Assembly: GCF_950066645.1 (NCBI RefSeq)
Contig: NZ_CATMFB010000001.1
Coordinates: 310,001-374,000, forward strand
Direction of reading: 5' to 3'
DNA: 64,000 nt
Source of the DNA: an uncultured Thalassolituus sp.
GTDB taxonomy: Bacteria; Pseudomonadota; Gammaproteobacteria; Pseudomonadales; Oceanobacteraceae
In this document: positions 26,954-36,794 of the stretch, piece after piece
Position numbering within the stretch: position 1 is the first letter of the stretch
How the letters are laid out: each line of letters starts with the position of its first letter
The notes under the pieces: generated by a model
What the model was told of the DNA's origin: nothing
Database searches by the model: none
Seen by the model: the letters and a program-made list of their open reading frames with translations, nothing else
Program-made: the position numbers and the translations under genes

Positions 26954-27472
26954 ATGTCCGATAGTATCCACAATAAACTGAAGCGGGTCCGTAAGCCTCG
27001 CGTACACATCACTTATGATGTAGAAACCAATGGCGCTGAAGTTAAGAAAGAACTGCCTTTCGTAACTGGTGTAATGGGCGACTACTCTGGTGACAATGCT
27101 GAGAACCGTAAAGCGCTTAAAGAGCGTAAGTTCGTACAGATTGATCGCGATAACTTCAACGAAGTGATGGGCAAGGTTAATCCTAAGCTGAACCTGCAGG
27201 TAGAAAACACGCTGGCAGGCGACGGCAGTAAAATGGCAGTGGATCTCGACTTCCGTAAGATGGATGACTTCTCGCCAGAAGCGATCGTTGATCAGGTTGA
27301 TCCACTGAAAAAACTGCTGGATGCGCGTAACAAACTGCGCGATCTGCTGAGCAAGGCAGACCGCTCTGAAGAACTGGAAAATGTTCTCGAAGAAATTCTG
27401 AAAAATACCGACAACGTTACTGAAATCTCTCAGCAGCTTGGTCTGGGCGAAAGCAAAGAAGGAGCTGAATAA
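26954..27472 (+). CDS. tssB: T6SS sheath small subunit TssB
   Basis: A protein of 172 residues (VipA family), opening with [20 protein letters not shown] and containing [13 protein letters not shown] and [16 protein letters not shown]. Preceded by a strong AAGGAG site. TssB and TssC form the contractile sheath. Its last base overlaps the first base of tssC, so the two are translationally coupled. Confidence 0.97.
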   Translation: MSDSIHNKLKRVRKPRVHITYDVETNGAEVKKELPFVTGVMGDYSGDNAENRKALKERKFVQIDRDNFNEVMGKVNPKLNLQVENTLAGDGSKMAVDLDFRKMDDFSPEAIVDQVDPLKKLLDARNKLRDLLSKADRSEELENVLEEILKNTDNVTEISQQLGLGESKEGAE

Positions 27473-28956
27473 TGAGCACCGAATTAGAGAATTCAGTAAG
27501 CGCAGAAGCGGAAGAACAATCGGTCAGTCTGCTTGAGCAGGCGATCACTTACACCAAGCAGACAGAGCGTAGCGAAACAGAAGATCTGCTCGCTAACCTG
27601 ACTGAACAGGTTCTTAAAGGGACTGTGACCTGGGACCGTAACCTGACCAACACCATCAAGCAGGCGATCAGCGCGATTGACGAAGCAATGTCAAAGCAGC
27701 TGACAGCGATTCTGCATGAAGAAAAATTCCAGAAGCTGGAAGGCTCCTGGCGCGGTCTGAACCATCTGGTAATGAACAGCGAAACTGGTTCTACTCTGAA
27801 AATCCGTATGCTCAACCTGAGCAAGCGTGAACTCTTCCGTGACCTGGATAAGGCGGTAGAATTCGACCAGAGCCAGACCTTCAAGAAAATTTATGAAGAA
27901 GAGTTCGGTACCGCAGGTGGTGAGCCTTATGGCTGCATGATTGGTGACTTTGAATTCACGAACCATCCGGAAGATATTGAGCTGCTGAGCAAAATGTCTA
28001 ACGTTGCTGCCGCGGGCTTCTGTCCGTTCATCTCTGCAGCAGGTTCTGAAATGTTCGGCTTCGATGACTTTACCGAGCTTTCTAAGCCACGTGATCTGGG
28101 CAGTATTTTTGAGTCTCAGGAATACATCAAATGGCGCAGCTTCCGTGACAGCGAAGATTCTCGTTTCGTCACTCTGGTTATGCCGCGCGTACTGGCACGT
28201 ACTCCTTACGGTGCAGCGTCTAAGCCGGTTGAAAGCTTCAATTTTGAAGAGTTCGATCAGGATGAGTCTGGCATGTCTAAAGCCGCAGAACACGATGATT
28301 ACTGCTGGATGAACGCGTCTTACGTGATGGGTACGACTCTTACCCGTGCGTTCGCTGAAAACTCGTGGTGTACTGCAATCCGTGGTGCGGAAGGTGGTCG
28401 CGTAGACAACCTGCCGACTCACATCTTCAAGAGCGACGATGGCGACACTGACCAGAAGTGCCCGACCGAAGTGGGTATTACTGACCGTCGTGAAGCTGAA
28501 CTCTCGAATCAGGGCTTCCTGCCACTGTGCCACTATAAGAATACTGATTACTCTGTGTTCTTCGGTGCGCAGTCTACTCAGAAGCAGAAGATGTTTGACG
28601 ACCCGGATGCGACAGCTAACGCCTCTATCTCTGCACGTCTGCCATACCTGATGGCGACTTCGCGTATTGCCCATTACCTGAAAGTGATGGCGCGCGATAA
28701 AGTGGGCTCATTTATGCAGGCAGAAAACTGCGAGCGTTGGCTGAACCAGTGGATTGCTCAGTACACCAACGGCAACCCTGATGCCTCTGCTGAAATGAAA
28801 GCAAAATACCCACTGGCTGAAGCCCGTGTTGAGGTGAAGGAAATCCCAGGTCAGCCTGGCGCATACAGCGCGGTTGCTTACCTGAAGCCGTGGCTGCAGA
28901 TGGAAGAGCTGACAACTTCCCTGCGCATGGTTGCAAATATTCCTCAGCCTAAGTAA
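27472..28956 (+). CDS. tssC: T6SS sheath large subunit TssC
   Basis: A protein of 494 residues (VipB family). Typical segments are [76 protein letters not shown] and [17 protein letters not shown]. It forms the sheath with TssB. Directly downstream is a hairpin (28963-28984) and then a second TssC-like gene. Confidence 0.97.
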   Translation: MSTELENSVSAEAEEQSVSLLEQAITYTKQTERSETEDLLANLTEQVLKGTVTWDRNLTNTIKQAISAIDEAMSKQLTAILHEEKFQKLEGSWRGLNHLVMNSETGSTLKIRMLNLSKRELFRDLDKAVEFDQSQTFKKIYEEEFGTAGGEPYGCMIGDFEFTNHPEDIELLSKMSNVAAAGFCPFISAAGSEMFGFDDFTELSKPRDLGSIFESQEYIKWRSFRDSEDSRFVTLVMPRVLARTPYGAASKPVESFNFEEFDQDESGMSKAAEHDDYCWMNASYVMGTTLTRAFAENSWCTAIRGAEGGRVDNLPTHIFKSDDGDTDQKCPTEVGITDRREAELSNQGFLPLCHYKNTDYSVFFGAQSTQKQKMFDDPDATANASISARLPYLMATSRIAHYLKVMARDKVGSFMQAENCERWLNQWIAQYTNGNPDASAEMKAKYPLAEARVEVKEIPGQPGAYSAVAYLKPWLQMEELTTSLRMVANIPQPK

Positions 28957-28962
28957 CAGGCT

Positions 28963-28990
28963 CCGGGGGCGTTATCGCCCCCGGCTTCTT
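28963..28990 (+). terminator. GC-rich hairpin between tssC and tssC2
   Basis: The stem CCGGGGGCG / CGCCCCCGG closes a TTAT loop (28963-28984), followed by a pyrimidine-rich run (CTTCTTCTTTG) rather than a pure T tract. It is probably a partial terminator or a 3' stabilising hairpin that lets tssB-tssC be more abundant than the genes after it. Confidence 0.55.
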
Positions 28991-29012
28991 CTTTGCTCTC
29001 AAGGGATCAGTC

Positions 29013-30527
29013 GTGCTGAACACTTCAGCAGGCATGAAGGCAGTACCAGAGAATCAAATACCGGATTCCCGGTCTGATCAACTGCCGCTTACTGGCGTCG
29101 CCTCGTTTTTACGTGAGGAGGATGACGTACAGGCATTCCGAATCTGGGCCGATCACCTGGCACCTTCCCGAAATTATGAACACCTGACGGTACGTCGTTG
29201 GCTTGATCAGCAGATCGCTGCCATTGACGAATTGATTAACGAACAGATTAACGAAGTACTGCACGACAGTCGTTTTCAGGCGCTGGAAAGTTCCTGGCGC
29301 GGAGTCTGGTTTCTCGTTGATGCAGTCGTTAACAATGAAAACACGCACATCCGTTTACTGGACGTGAGTTGGAAAGACCTGTCCCGGGATATGGAACGTG
29401 CGCCGGATTTTGATCAGAGCGGTTTGTTTCACCTGATCTACAACGAAGAATTCGGCACCCCGGGTGGTGAACCATTCAGTATTTTGCTTGGCGATTATTA
29501 TGTCGCTCACAAGCCATACGATGGTCATCGCTTCGACGATGTTTTCACTCTGCAAGGAATCAGCAGGGCGGCCGCTGCGGCTTTCTGCCCCTTTGTCTGC
29601 AGTGCAGCTCCGCAGCTTTTTGGACTCGATAATTTCGATACACTTGGTTTGCACATCAATATTGATGAAGTGTTCAGGTCGTCGGAATATGTGCGCTGGC
29701 GCTCGATGCGTGAACACGATGACAGTCGTTTTCTTGCGTTGACTATGCCGCAGGTTCTGATGCGCGAGCCTTATAAAGAAAACCGCCGGTCTCGTTCAGG
29801 CTTACGCTTTATAGAGCAGGTTGGTGGCCGTGATAACAGTCGTTATCTATGGGGCAACGCCTGTTTCGCCCTTGGCACCGTGCTTATCCGAGAGTTTTCA
29901 GAAGTGGGCTGGTTCAGTCATATTCGCGGTGTGCCCCGTGATCACTACGGTGGCGGTTTAGTGACACAGTTTCCGACACCGGCGTACCGCACCGATTCTT
30001 CGCGGGCGATGGTGAAAATGTCGACCTCAGTCACGATTACCGATCAACTTGAACGAGAGCTGAGTGATTACGGGCTGATGGCTTTGTGTCACTGTTTTCA
30101 GACACCCTATGCGGTCTTTAATAACTGCCCGTCTGTGCAGATACCCAAGGTTTACAGCAGCAAGTCTGCGACTGCTAATGCCCGTATCAGCTCGATGTTG
30201 CAGCAGATTCTCTGCGGCTCCCGCGTTGCTCAGTACATCAAAGTGATTGTGCGGGACAAAATCGGGTCGTATACCACCGCCGAATCCTGCGAGCGCTACC
30301 TGCAGAACTGGTTGGATCAGTACACTACCGGGCGTGATGATCTGTCCTGGGAAATGATGGCACGGTACCCGCTGCGTGAAGCGCGTGTCGTGGTAGACGA
30401 AGAGCCAGGGAAGCCTGGGTATTATTCAAGTCTGGTACATCTTAAGACTCATTATTCGGTCGACCACCTGGTCTCCGAACTCAAGCTGACAACGTCGCTC
30501 AGCCAGATAGATATAGGGAAGGTGTAA
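29013..30527 (+). CDS. tssC2: Second TssC-type sheath large subunit paralogue
   Basis: A protein of 504 residues, clearly homologous to the preceding TssC: FQALESSWRGVWFLVDAV, FDQSGLFHLIYNEEFGTPGG, AAAAFCPFVCSAAPQLFG, YVRWRSMREHDDSRFLAL and DKIGSYTTAESCERYLQNW. The start is probably the GTG at 29013 behind AAGGGA; an ATG at 29034 is an alternative. Tandem tssC-like genes occur in some T6SS clusters (the impD type). There is only one tssB, so this protein either shares it, substitutes at one end of the sheath, or plays a baseplate role. Confidence 0.92.
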   Translation: MLNTSAGMKAVPENQIPDSRSDQLPLTGVASFLREEDDVQAFRIWADHLAPSRNYEHLTVRRWLDQQIAAIDELINEQINEVLHDSRFQALESSWRGVWFLVDAVVNNENTHIRLLDVSWKDLSRDMERAPDFDQSGLFHLIYNEEFGTPGGEPFSILLGDYYVAHKPYDGHRFDDVFTLQGISRAAAAAFCPFVCSAAPQLFGLDNFDTLGLHINIDEVFRSSEYVRWRSMREHDDSRFLALTMPQVLMREPYKENRRSRSGLRFIEQVGGRDNSRYLWGNACFALGTVLIREFSEVGWFSHIRGVPRDHYGGGLVTQFPTPAYRTDSSRAMVKMSTSVTITDQLERELSDYGLMALCHCFQTPYAVFNNCPSVQIPKVYSSKSATANARISSMLQQILCGSRVAQYIKVIVRDKIGSYTTAESCERYLQNWLDQYTTGRDDLSWEMMARYPLREARVVVDEEPGKPGYYSSLVHLKTHYSVDHLVSELKLTTSLSQIDIGKV

Positions 30528-30528
30528 G

Positions 30529-31008
30529 ATGCCAGAGCGTAAAGAAAAGCCGCTTATTCCTCCCTTGCTTGATCGTTTTCTGGATCAGAATAAGTCGACC
30601 GATTTTCGCCAGAGTCATCATATTGTGCGCTGTTTACGAGAGAGTATCCGCCGCGATCTGGAGCATTTGTTTAATACACGTTATTGCTGTATTTCACCGC
30701 CGGAAGCTTACGAGCACCTGGACGACTCGGTTCTCAATTATGGCCTGCCGGATCTGTCGACAATCAATATGACCTCCTTCGACAGTCGTAATGATTTCTG
30801 TCGCCGTATTGAAAAGGCGGTGCTTAGATTTGAACCTCGTATCCGTTCGGTAAAGGTGAAAACGGATACCAAGCTGGATAACGAAGATCCAACAATCCGG
30901 TTCCGGGTTGAGGCTTCACTGAATGTGAACCCACTACAGGAATTAATTATTTTTGAATCTGCATTGAATCCCGTAAATCAGACGGTCAATGTTTCGGAGA
31001 TTTTCTGA
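30529..31008 (+). CDS. tssE: T6SS baseplate protein TssE
   Basis: A protein of 159 residues of the gp25-like family: LIPPLLDRFLD at the start, VLNYGLPDLSTINM, and IEKAVLRFEPRIRSVKV near the middle, with FRVEASLNV following. It nucleates sheath assembly at the baseplate. It starts one base after the preceding gene ends. Confidence 0.96.
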   Translation: MPERKEKPLIPPLLDRFLDQNKSTDFRQSHHIVRCLRESIRRDLEHLFNTRYCCISPPEAYEHLDDSVLNYGLPDLSTINMTSFDSRNDFCRRIEKAVLRFEPRIRSVKVKTDTKLDNEDPTIRFRVEASLNVNPLQELIIFESALNPVNQTVNVSEIF

Positions 31009-31010
31009 TT

Positions 31011-32840
31011 ATGAGTGACAGGCTTCTTTATCATTACGAAAAAGAACTGGCGTTTATCAAACAGTCCGCCAGCGATTTTGCCCGTCAGCACCCCTCAGTT
31101 GCTGAAAGCCTGAAGCTGGGTAGTGATTCTGTTGATGATCCGTTGGTTGCTCGTCTGCTCTCGGGTTTTGCCTTTCTGAATGCGCGCATTCAGCAGAAAC
31201 TGAGCGATGATTTTCCGGAACTGACGGATGCCATGCTGGAGACCTTGTATCCACATTATCTGCGTCCGATTCCTTCCATGTCTGTGGTTCAGTTTTCTCC
31301 GCTTGACGATCTCGACGGGCCGGTGGACATTCCTTCGGGTATTCAGATTGATACCGATGCGGGTGATCAGGAATGCCGGTTTACTACGTCGTATCCGGTT
31401 GAGCTGTTACCGCTCAGAGTCGACAGTGCGCAGTTGATGCCCCGCCCGTTTGTCGCGCCAGGCAGCTTTGATATCCAGGGCGCTGCAGCGGTGCTTAAAA
31501 TTTCATTCCGCACCCTGAGTGACGATCTGAACGCCAGTGAGATGGATCTCTCTAAAATACGTTTGTTCCTGAAAGGGCAGGCTCAGCACGTTCATCCGCT
31601 CTATGATCTGATACTGACCAAGTGCTTTAAAGTCGTGGTGGCAAACGGTGAGAGTGACGTCAGCCCGGTATTCCTGAACTCAGATTGTCTTGAGCAGGTT
31701 GGTTTTGGCATTGATGAAGGTATTCTGCCATACCCGCCGACGGCATTTATGGGCTATCGCCTGCTGACAGAGTTCTTCGCGTTCCAGGAAAAATTCCAGT
31801 TTATCGATCTGACTCAACTGGATGTCGCGCTGAATGACTCCTATTCGAACACAGTTAATGTGTACCTGTACCTGCGTGAAAGCGATGCCGAACTTGAGCA
31901 TCAGGTGAACGCCGGAATGTTTGCGCTCGGTTGTACGCCGGCGGTGAATATTTTTGAGACAACAGCAGACCCGGTGGCGCTGACCCATACAGAGTCCCGA
32001 TATCCAGTGGTTCCGGATTCACGGCGACGTGAAGGCCTTGAGGTCTACAGCATCACCCAGGTAGGTGCTACCGACAACGATGGTAAGTACACAACCTACC
32101 GACCTTTCTATGGCATGAATCACAGCCGGAATAGCGAGAAGCGTCCGGCGTTCTGGCTCACACACCGTCGCGAAGTCATGGAAGGTGATCACAGAAACGA
32201 GCTGGCATCAGAAGTTGATGTGAGCCTGGTGGATATGTCATTCAGCCCGTATCAGATCAGTAATCAGACTCTGGAAATGGACCTGCTGTGTACGAACCGG
32301 AATTTACCCAGAAAACTTCCAACCGGGCAGGGGCGGCCGTATTTTCAGGTCGTGGATGATGAATATCCGACAGAACGTATTTCCTGTGCGGTGGTCCCTA
32401 CGGCAACCATACGCCCACCTCTGCGGGAGCGGGGTTACTGGCGCCTGATATCGCATCTTAACCTTAACCATCTGTCGCTCAGTCAGGGCGGTGGCTCTGT
32501 TGAGGCTCTGAAAGAAATTCTGCGTCTTTACGATTTTCGCGATTCGGCCAGCACTCGCAATATGATTGATGCGGTGATGGAAATTCATACCAAGCCGGTG
32601 ACGGCGCCTATTTCTGTGGATGGGATGGTATCGCTGTGTCGTGGTACACAGATTGAACTGGTGCTGGATCCGGTGATGTTGGCGGGCACCAGCCCTCTGA
32701 TATTTGCCAGCGTCATGGAACGTTTTTTCGGTCTGTACGGGTCGATAAATTCATTTACCAAACTGATTGTCCGCCTGAGCGGAAAAGATGGGGAGTTTAA
32801 GCGATGGCCACCGCGCGCCGGCGAAAAAGCCTTAATCTGA
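31011..32840 (+). CDS. tssF: T6SS baseplate protein TssF
   Basis: A protein of 609 residues. Family features: YHYEKELAFIKQSASDFARQHP, DPLVARLLSGFAFLNARIQQKL and FPELTDAMLETLYPHYLRPIPS in the first 85 residues. TssF with TssG forms the wedge of the baseplate. Its 3' end overlaps tssG by 37 bases in another frame. Confidence 0.97.
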   Translation: MSDRLLYHYEKELAFIKQSASDFARQHPSVAESLKLGSDSVDDPLVARLLSGFAFLNARIQQKLSDDFPELTDAMLETLYPHYLRPIPSMSVVQFSPLDDLDGPVDIPSGIQIDTDAGDQECRFTTSYPVELLPLRVDSAQLMPRPFVAPGSFDIQGAAAVLKISFRTLSDDLNASEMDLSKIRLFLKGQAQHVHPLYDLILTKCFKVVVANGESDVSPVFLNSDCLEQVGFGIDEGILPYPPTAFMGYRLLTEFFAFQEKFQFIDLTQLDVALNDSYSNTVNVYLYLRESDAELEHQVNAGMFALGCTPAVNIFETTADPVALTHTESRYPVVPDSRRREGLEVYSITQVGATDNDGKYTTYRPFYGMNHSRNSEKRPAFWLTHRREVMEGDHRNELASEVDVSLVDMSFSPYQISNQTLEMDLLCTNRNLPRKLPTGQGRPYFQVVDDEYPTERISCAVVPTATIRPPLRERGYWRLISHLNLNHLSLSQGGGSVEALKEILRLYDFRDSASTRNMIDAVMEIHTKPVTAPISVDGMVSLCRGTQIELVLDPVMLAGTSPLIFASVMERFFGLYGSINSFTKLIVRLSGKDGEFKRWPPRAGEKALI

Positions 32841-33946
32841 TCGATCAGTTACAGTCTGAGCCGCAACGTTTCGATTTCTTTCAGGCGGTCAGGTTGTTAG
32901 AAACGGCTGCGACCCTGTATCCGGACAGTGATGAGGTGGTCGCAGATGGTCGTCTCGCAGGTCTGGCGCGCCCCGATCAGGAGTCGGTGCACTTCACTGC
33001 GCGTACCAGTCTGGCCTTTAACGGCTCAGACGTGACTAAGGTGTCTCAGAAGCGTATTCACAGTCACGACTCGGAAGAAAATCCGGCGCTGCAATGGCAG
33101 ATGGAAGTCGCCATGATGGGACTGTCAGGTAGTCAGGGGGTAATGCCTTTCTATCTCAGCGAAGTCGTTATCGCCGAGTTACGTCAGAAAAACCGGGCGT
33201 TGAAAGACTATCTGGATCTGTTTAATCACCGCACAATTTCCATGTTTTATGAAGCATGGCACAAGTATCAGATGGCGCCCGAGTATGAGCGGGCCCAGCG
33301 GGCTGACAGCGAAAAGAAAGATTTATTTACCGATGCGTTGCTTTCGTTATCTGGATTGGGTTTTCCTGAGTTACGTTATCGCAGCAATATGCCGGATGAA
33401 CCGGTTGCGCAGTTTGCAGGCCATTTCGGCCGCACCATCTGTTCTGCAGAATCACTGCGCAGCAGTATTGCGGGTATGTTCGGCCTTGAGATCGAAATAG
33501 AACAGTTTAATGGCTCCTGGTATGACCTGCCTGAAGATGCACGTTGCCGGATGCCAGATGAAGATCATCCTCACGGCGTGAATAACTGCCTGGGTGTTAA
33601 CACGGTAATGGGTTCTCGCTGTTATCAGGCGCAGAGCAAATTTACCGTGATTGCTATTCCTCATTCTGAGGAAGAATTCCGGGCCCTGGCACCCGGATCG
33701 AAAATGCTGGAAGAACTGAAGGCATTTATCCGCATGAGTGCGGGAGCAGAGCAGGATTTCGATCTGGAAATCCGTCTTTGTGATAAGTATTTTTCGATGG
33801 ACAATATTTTTGATCCGACGAAATCAGAGCCGTTGCTCGGTTGGAATACCTATATGAATCCGGAGTTGATTGACGGTGATGAACTGTCAGTACGACTTTC
33901 GCAACATGTTCCTGTGCCTGACGATGCATTGCCGTTAGCACATTAA
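32804..33946 (+). CDS. tssG: T6SS baseplate protein TssG
   Basis: A protein of 380 residues: LIDQLQSEPQRFDFFQAVRL near the N-terminus, MGLSGSQGVMPFYLSE, LFNHRTISMFYEAWHKYQ and the LGWNTYM end. It pairs with TssF in the baseplate wedge. The long overlap with tssF implies coupled translation. Confidence 0.97.
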   Translation: MATARRRKSLNLIDQLQSEPQRFDFFQAVRLLETAATLYPDSDEVVADGRLAGLARPDQESVHFTARTSLAFNGSDVTKVSQKRIHSHDSEENPALQWQMEVAMMGLSGSQGVMPFYLSEVVIAELRQKNRALKDYLDLFNHRTISMFYEAWHKYQMAPEYERAQRADSEKKDLFTDALLSLSGLGFPELRYRSNMPDEPVAQFAGHFGRTICSAESLRSSIAGMFGLEIEIEQFNGSWYDLPEDARCRMPDEDHPHGVNNCLGVNTVMGSRCYQAQSKFTVIAIPHSEEEFRALAPGSKMLEELKAFIRMSAGAEQDFDLEIRLCDKYFSMDNIFDPTKSEPLLGWNTYMNPELIDGDELSVRLSQHVPVPDDALPLAH

Positions 33947-33998
33947 ATTCCGGTACGCCGGACTGAAAAGTATCAGCGATTGAAAAGGAAACTTCCCA

Positions 33999-36659
33999 AT
34001 GATTAACATCAATCTGAAATCACTGGTCGACAAAATGTCGCCCTACATGCGTGATTCGCTGGAAGGTGCAGCCGGGCTTTGTCTTGCTCACAGCCAGTAC
34101 AATGTCGAACTGGAACACTGGCTGCTCAAGCTGCTGGATATCTCTGATACCGACTTTGTCACTCTGTTAGAAAAGCATGATGTGAACCCGGGCAATGTTG
34201 CCAAGCAACTGGCGAATACTATTGCCCGTTTCCGTTCTGGCAGCAGCCGTCCAGCGGCACTGGCGCCAACCATTGTAGAAGCGGCTAAGAATGCCTGGAT
34301 GCTTGCTTCTGTCGATTACGGCCAGCCAGTGGTCAGCTCCGGACACTTGCTTGCGGCTCTGTTGCTGGAAGACAGCACCCGCCGTCAGTTACTTGAAAGC
34401 TGCCCGGAATTAAAGAGCATCGCGCCGGAGTCTATCCGTGAAACGGCACGTGCTATTTTCGGCACCACAGGCGAAACCGACTCTCTGATCCGTGGGGATG
34501 AGTCAGGTGCCGAGGTTGCAGGCAATGGCCCGGTAACAGCCTCGAAAACACCAGCACTGGATAAGTACACCGTCAACCTCACTGAGCGTGCTCAGAATGG
34601 GCAGATTGACCCGGTACTGGGGCGTGACGAAGAGATCCGTCAGTGTATCGATATTCTTACCCGCCGCCGTCAGAATAACCCGATCATGACCGGTGAAGCC
34701 GGCGTGGGTAAAACCGCAGTCGTTGAAGGCTTTGCTCTGCGTATCGCTCAGGGCGATGTACCTGACCCTCTGAAAGGCGTCGCGGTTCGTACTCTCGACC
34801 TTGGTCTTCTTCAGGCTGGTGCGAGCGTCAAAGGCGAATTCGAAAATCGTCTTAAGTCGGTCATTGAAGAGGTACGTGCCTCTGTAACGCCAATCATCCT
34901 GTTTATCGACGAAGCGCACACTATGATCGGTGCCGGTGGTAAAGAAGGTCAGGGCGATGCCGCCAATCTCCTGAAGCCTGCTCTGGCCCGCGGCGAGCTA
35001 CGTACTATTGCAGCGACTACCTGGGCCGAATATAAAAAATACTTTGAACGTGACCCTGCTCTGACCCGTCGTTTCCAGGTGGTGAAGGTGGAAGAGCCTT
35101 CGGAAGACAAAGCCATCGACATGATGCGTGGTATTGCAGAATCGCTGCAGAAACACCACAAAGTACGCATTCTTGATGAAGCTATCGTTGCCTCTGTAAA
35201 ACTGTCTCACCGATATATTCCAGGCCGTCAGTTGCCAGATAAATCTGTCAGCCTGCTTGATACTGCCTGTGCTCGTGTGGCATTGAGTCAGTCATCCACA
35301 CCGGGTGCCATCGAAGACGCTCAACGTCGTATTCAACGTGCTGACACCACTATTGGAAAGCTTGAGCGGGAGGCTGCCGCTACCGGCGAGCATACCGAGC
35401 GTCTGGAGGCACTGTACGCTGAGAAACAGGAAGCAGAAACACTGCTTACCACGCTGAAAGAACAGTACGAAAAAGAGAGTGCACTGATCAGCCAGATTCG
35501 CGAATGCCGCGATAAGATTGATCAGAACTTCCTGGCCGCAGAGGGCGACAAATTGTCTGAAGCAGACAGTGATGCACTGAAAGCTAACCTGAAGGCTCTG
35601 ACTGCTGAACTGGCTGGCATTCAGGGGGAAAGCCCACTGATGCAGGCTAACGTTGATGAGCAGGCCATTGCGGAAGTCATCGCAAACTGGACGGGTATTC
35701 CGGTAGGCAAAATGATGAGTGATCAGATCAGTGCCGTGCAGACACTGGCCGATCGTCTGGGTCAACGCGTGATCGGGCAGCCACATGCGCTTGAAGCCGT
35801 GGCACAGGTCATCCGTACTTCCCGTGCAGGCCTGACGGATCCACGCAAGCCGATGGGTGTCTTCCTGTTCTGTGGTACCTCGGGCGTGGGTAAAACCGAA
35901 ACTGCACTGGCGGTGGCTGATGAGTTATTTGGTGGTGAGCAGAACATCACAACCATCAACATGTCTGAGTTTAAGGAAGAGCACAAAGTCTCCATGCTGC
36001 TCGGCTCGCCTCCGGGCTATGTCGGCTACGGTGAAGGTGGCGTACTGACTGAAGCTGCTCGTCGTAAACCTTATTCCGTGATCCTGCTGGACGAGATGGA
36101 GAAAGCACACCCAGGGGTGCAGGACATCTTCTACAACCTGTTCGATAAAGGCACGATCAAAGATGGTGAAGGTCGCGATATCGACTTCAAAAACACCATC
36201 ATCATCATGACCTCGAACGCCGGTGAAGACGCCATCCGCGCCATCTTCAACCAGGTGGAAGAGAAACCAGAGCCTGAAGTACTGCTCGACAATATCCGTC
36301 CGTATCTGCTCCAACACTTCAAACCAGCATTCATGGGCCGTGCGAACACCATCGCCTACTATCCGCTGGATGATGAGAACCTGATGAAGATCGCAGCGAT
36401 CAACATGCGTCGTATTGAAAAGCGCCTGACCGAGAAATACGGAGCAGAGTTCAGCTACGACGAAGACGTGCTTATCAACATCGTGGCTCGTTGTCAGGAA
36501 TCAGATACCGGAGCACGTAACATCGAAACCATTCTTAACCGTACTGTGTTGCCAGCACTGGCATCTGAGTGTCTGGCTAAGATGGCTGAAGGTGAAGAAG
36601 TCACGAAAGTGCACATCGGAGCCACCGAAGACGGTGACTTCACTTACCAGGTGAGTTGA
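33999..36659 (+). CDS. tssH: T6SS sheath-recycling AAA+ ATPase TssH (ClpV)
   Basis: A protein of 886 residues. A Clp N-domain (to about 165) precedes two AAA+ modules: GEAGVGKTAV near 232 with LFIDEAHTM, and GTSGVGKTE near 626 with VILLDEMEKAHP. The coiled-coil middle domain lies between. ClpV disassembles contracted TssB/TssC sheath for reuse. Last gene of the rightward T6SS operon, followed by a strong terminator. Confidence 0.97.
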   Translation: MININLKSLVDKMSPYMRDSLEGAAGLCLAHSQYNVELEHWLLKLLDISDTDFVTLLEKHDVNPGNVAKQLANTIARFRSGSSRPAALAPTIVEAAKNAWMLASVDYGQPVVSSGHLLAALLLEDSTRRQLLESCPELKSIAPESIRETARAIFGTTGETDSLIRGDESGAEVAGNGPVTASKTPALDKYTVNLTERAQNGQIDPVLGRDEEIRQCIDILTRRRQNNPIMTGEAGVGKTAVVEGFALRIAQGDVPDPLKGVAVRTLDLGLLQAGASVKGEFENRLKSVIEEVRASVTPIILFIDEAHTMIGAGGKEGQGDAANLLKPALARGELRTIAATTWAEYKKYFERDPALTRRFQVVKVEEPSEDKAIDMMRGIAESLQKHHKVRILDEAIVASVKLSHRYIPGRQLPDKSVSLLDTACARVALSQSSTPGAIEDAQRRIQRADTTIGKLEREAAATGEHTERLEALYAEKQEAETLLTTLKEQYEKESALISQIRECRDKIDQNFLAAEGDKLSEADSDALKANLKALTAELAGIQGESPLMQANVDEQAIAEVIANWTGIPVGKMMSDQISAVQTLADRLGQRVIGQPHALEAVAQVIRTSRAGLTDPRKPMGVFLFCGTSGVGKTETALAVADELFGGEQNITTINMSEFKEEHKVSMLLGSPPGYVGYGEGGVLTEAARRKPYSVILLDEMEKAHPGVQDIFYNLFDKGTIKDGEGRDIDFKNTIIIMTSNAGEDAIRAIFNQVEEKPEPEVLLDNIRPYLLQHFKPAFMGRANTIAYYPLDDENLMKIAAINMRRIEKRLTEKYGAEFSYDEDVLINIVARCQESDTGARNIETILNRTVLPALASECLAKMAEGEEVTKVHIGATEDGDFTYQVS

Positions 36660-36676
36660 TTATCTGGTAGGAATTG

Positions 36677-36703
36677 AAACGGGGCAAAAGCCCCGTTTTT
36701 TTT
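36677..36703 (+). terminator. Intrinsic terminator of the T6SS operon
   Basis: Stem AAACGGGG / CCCCGTTT with a CAAAAG loop, followed by an uninterrupted T tract, 17 bases after the tssH stop. It is well placed to stop transcription entering the oppositely oriented effector island. Confidence 0.92.
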
Positions 36704-36794
36704 GTATTGGTCAATGTATATCTTGAGATTAACTTTATGAGGATGATTGATTTCGGATTATGACTGCTGTTTATAGCGGAATATATTCTATGAA

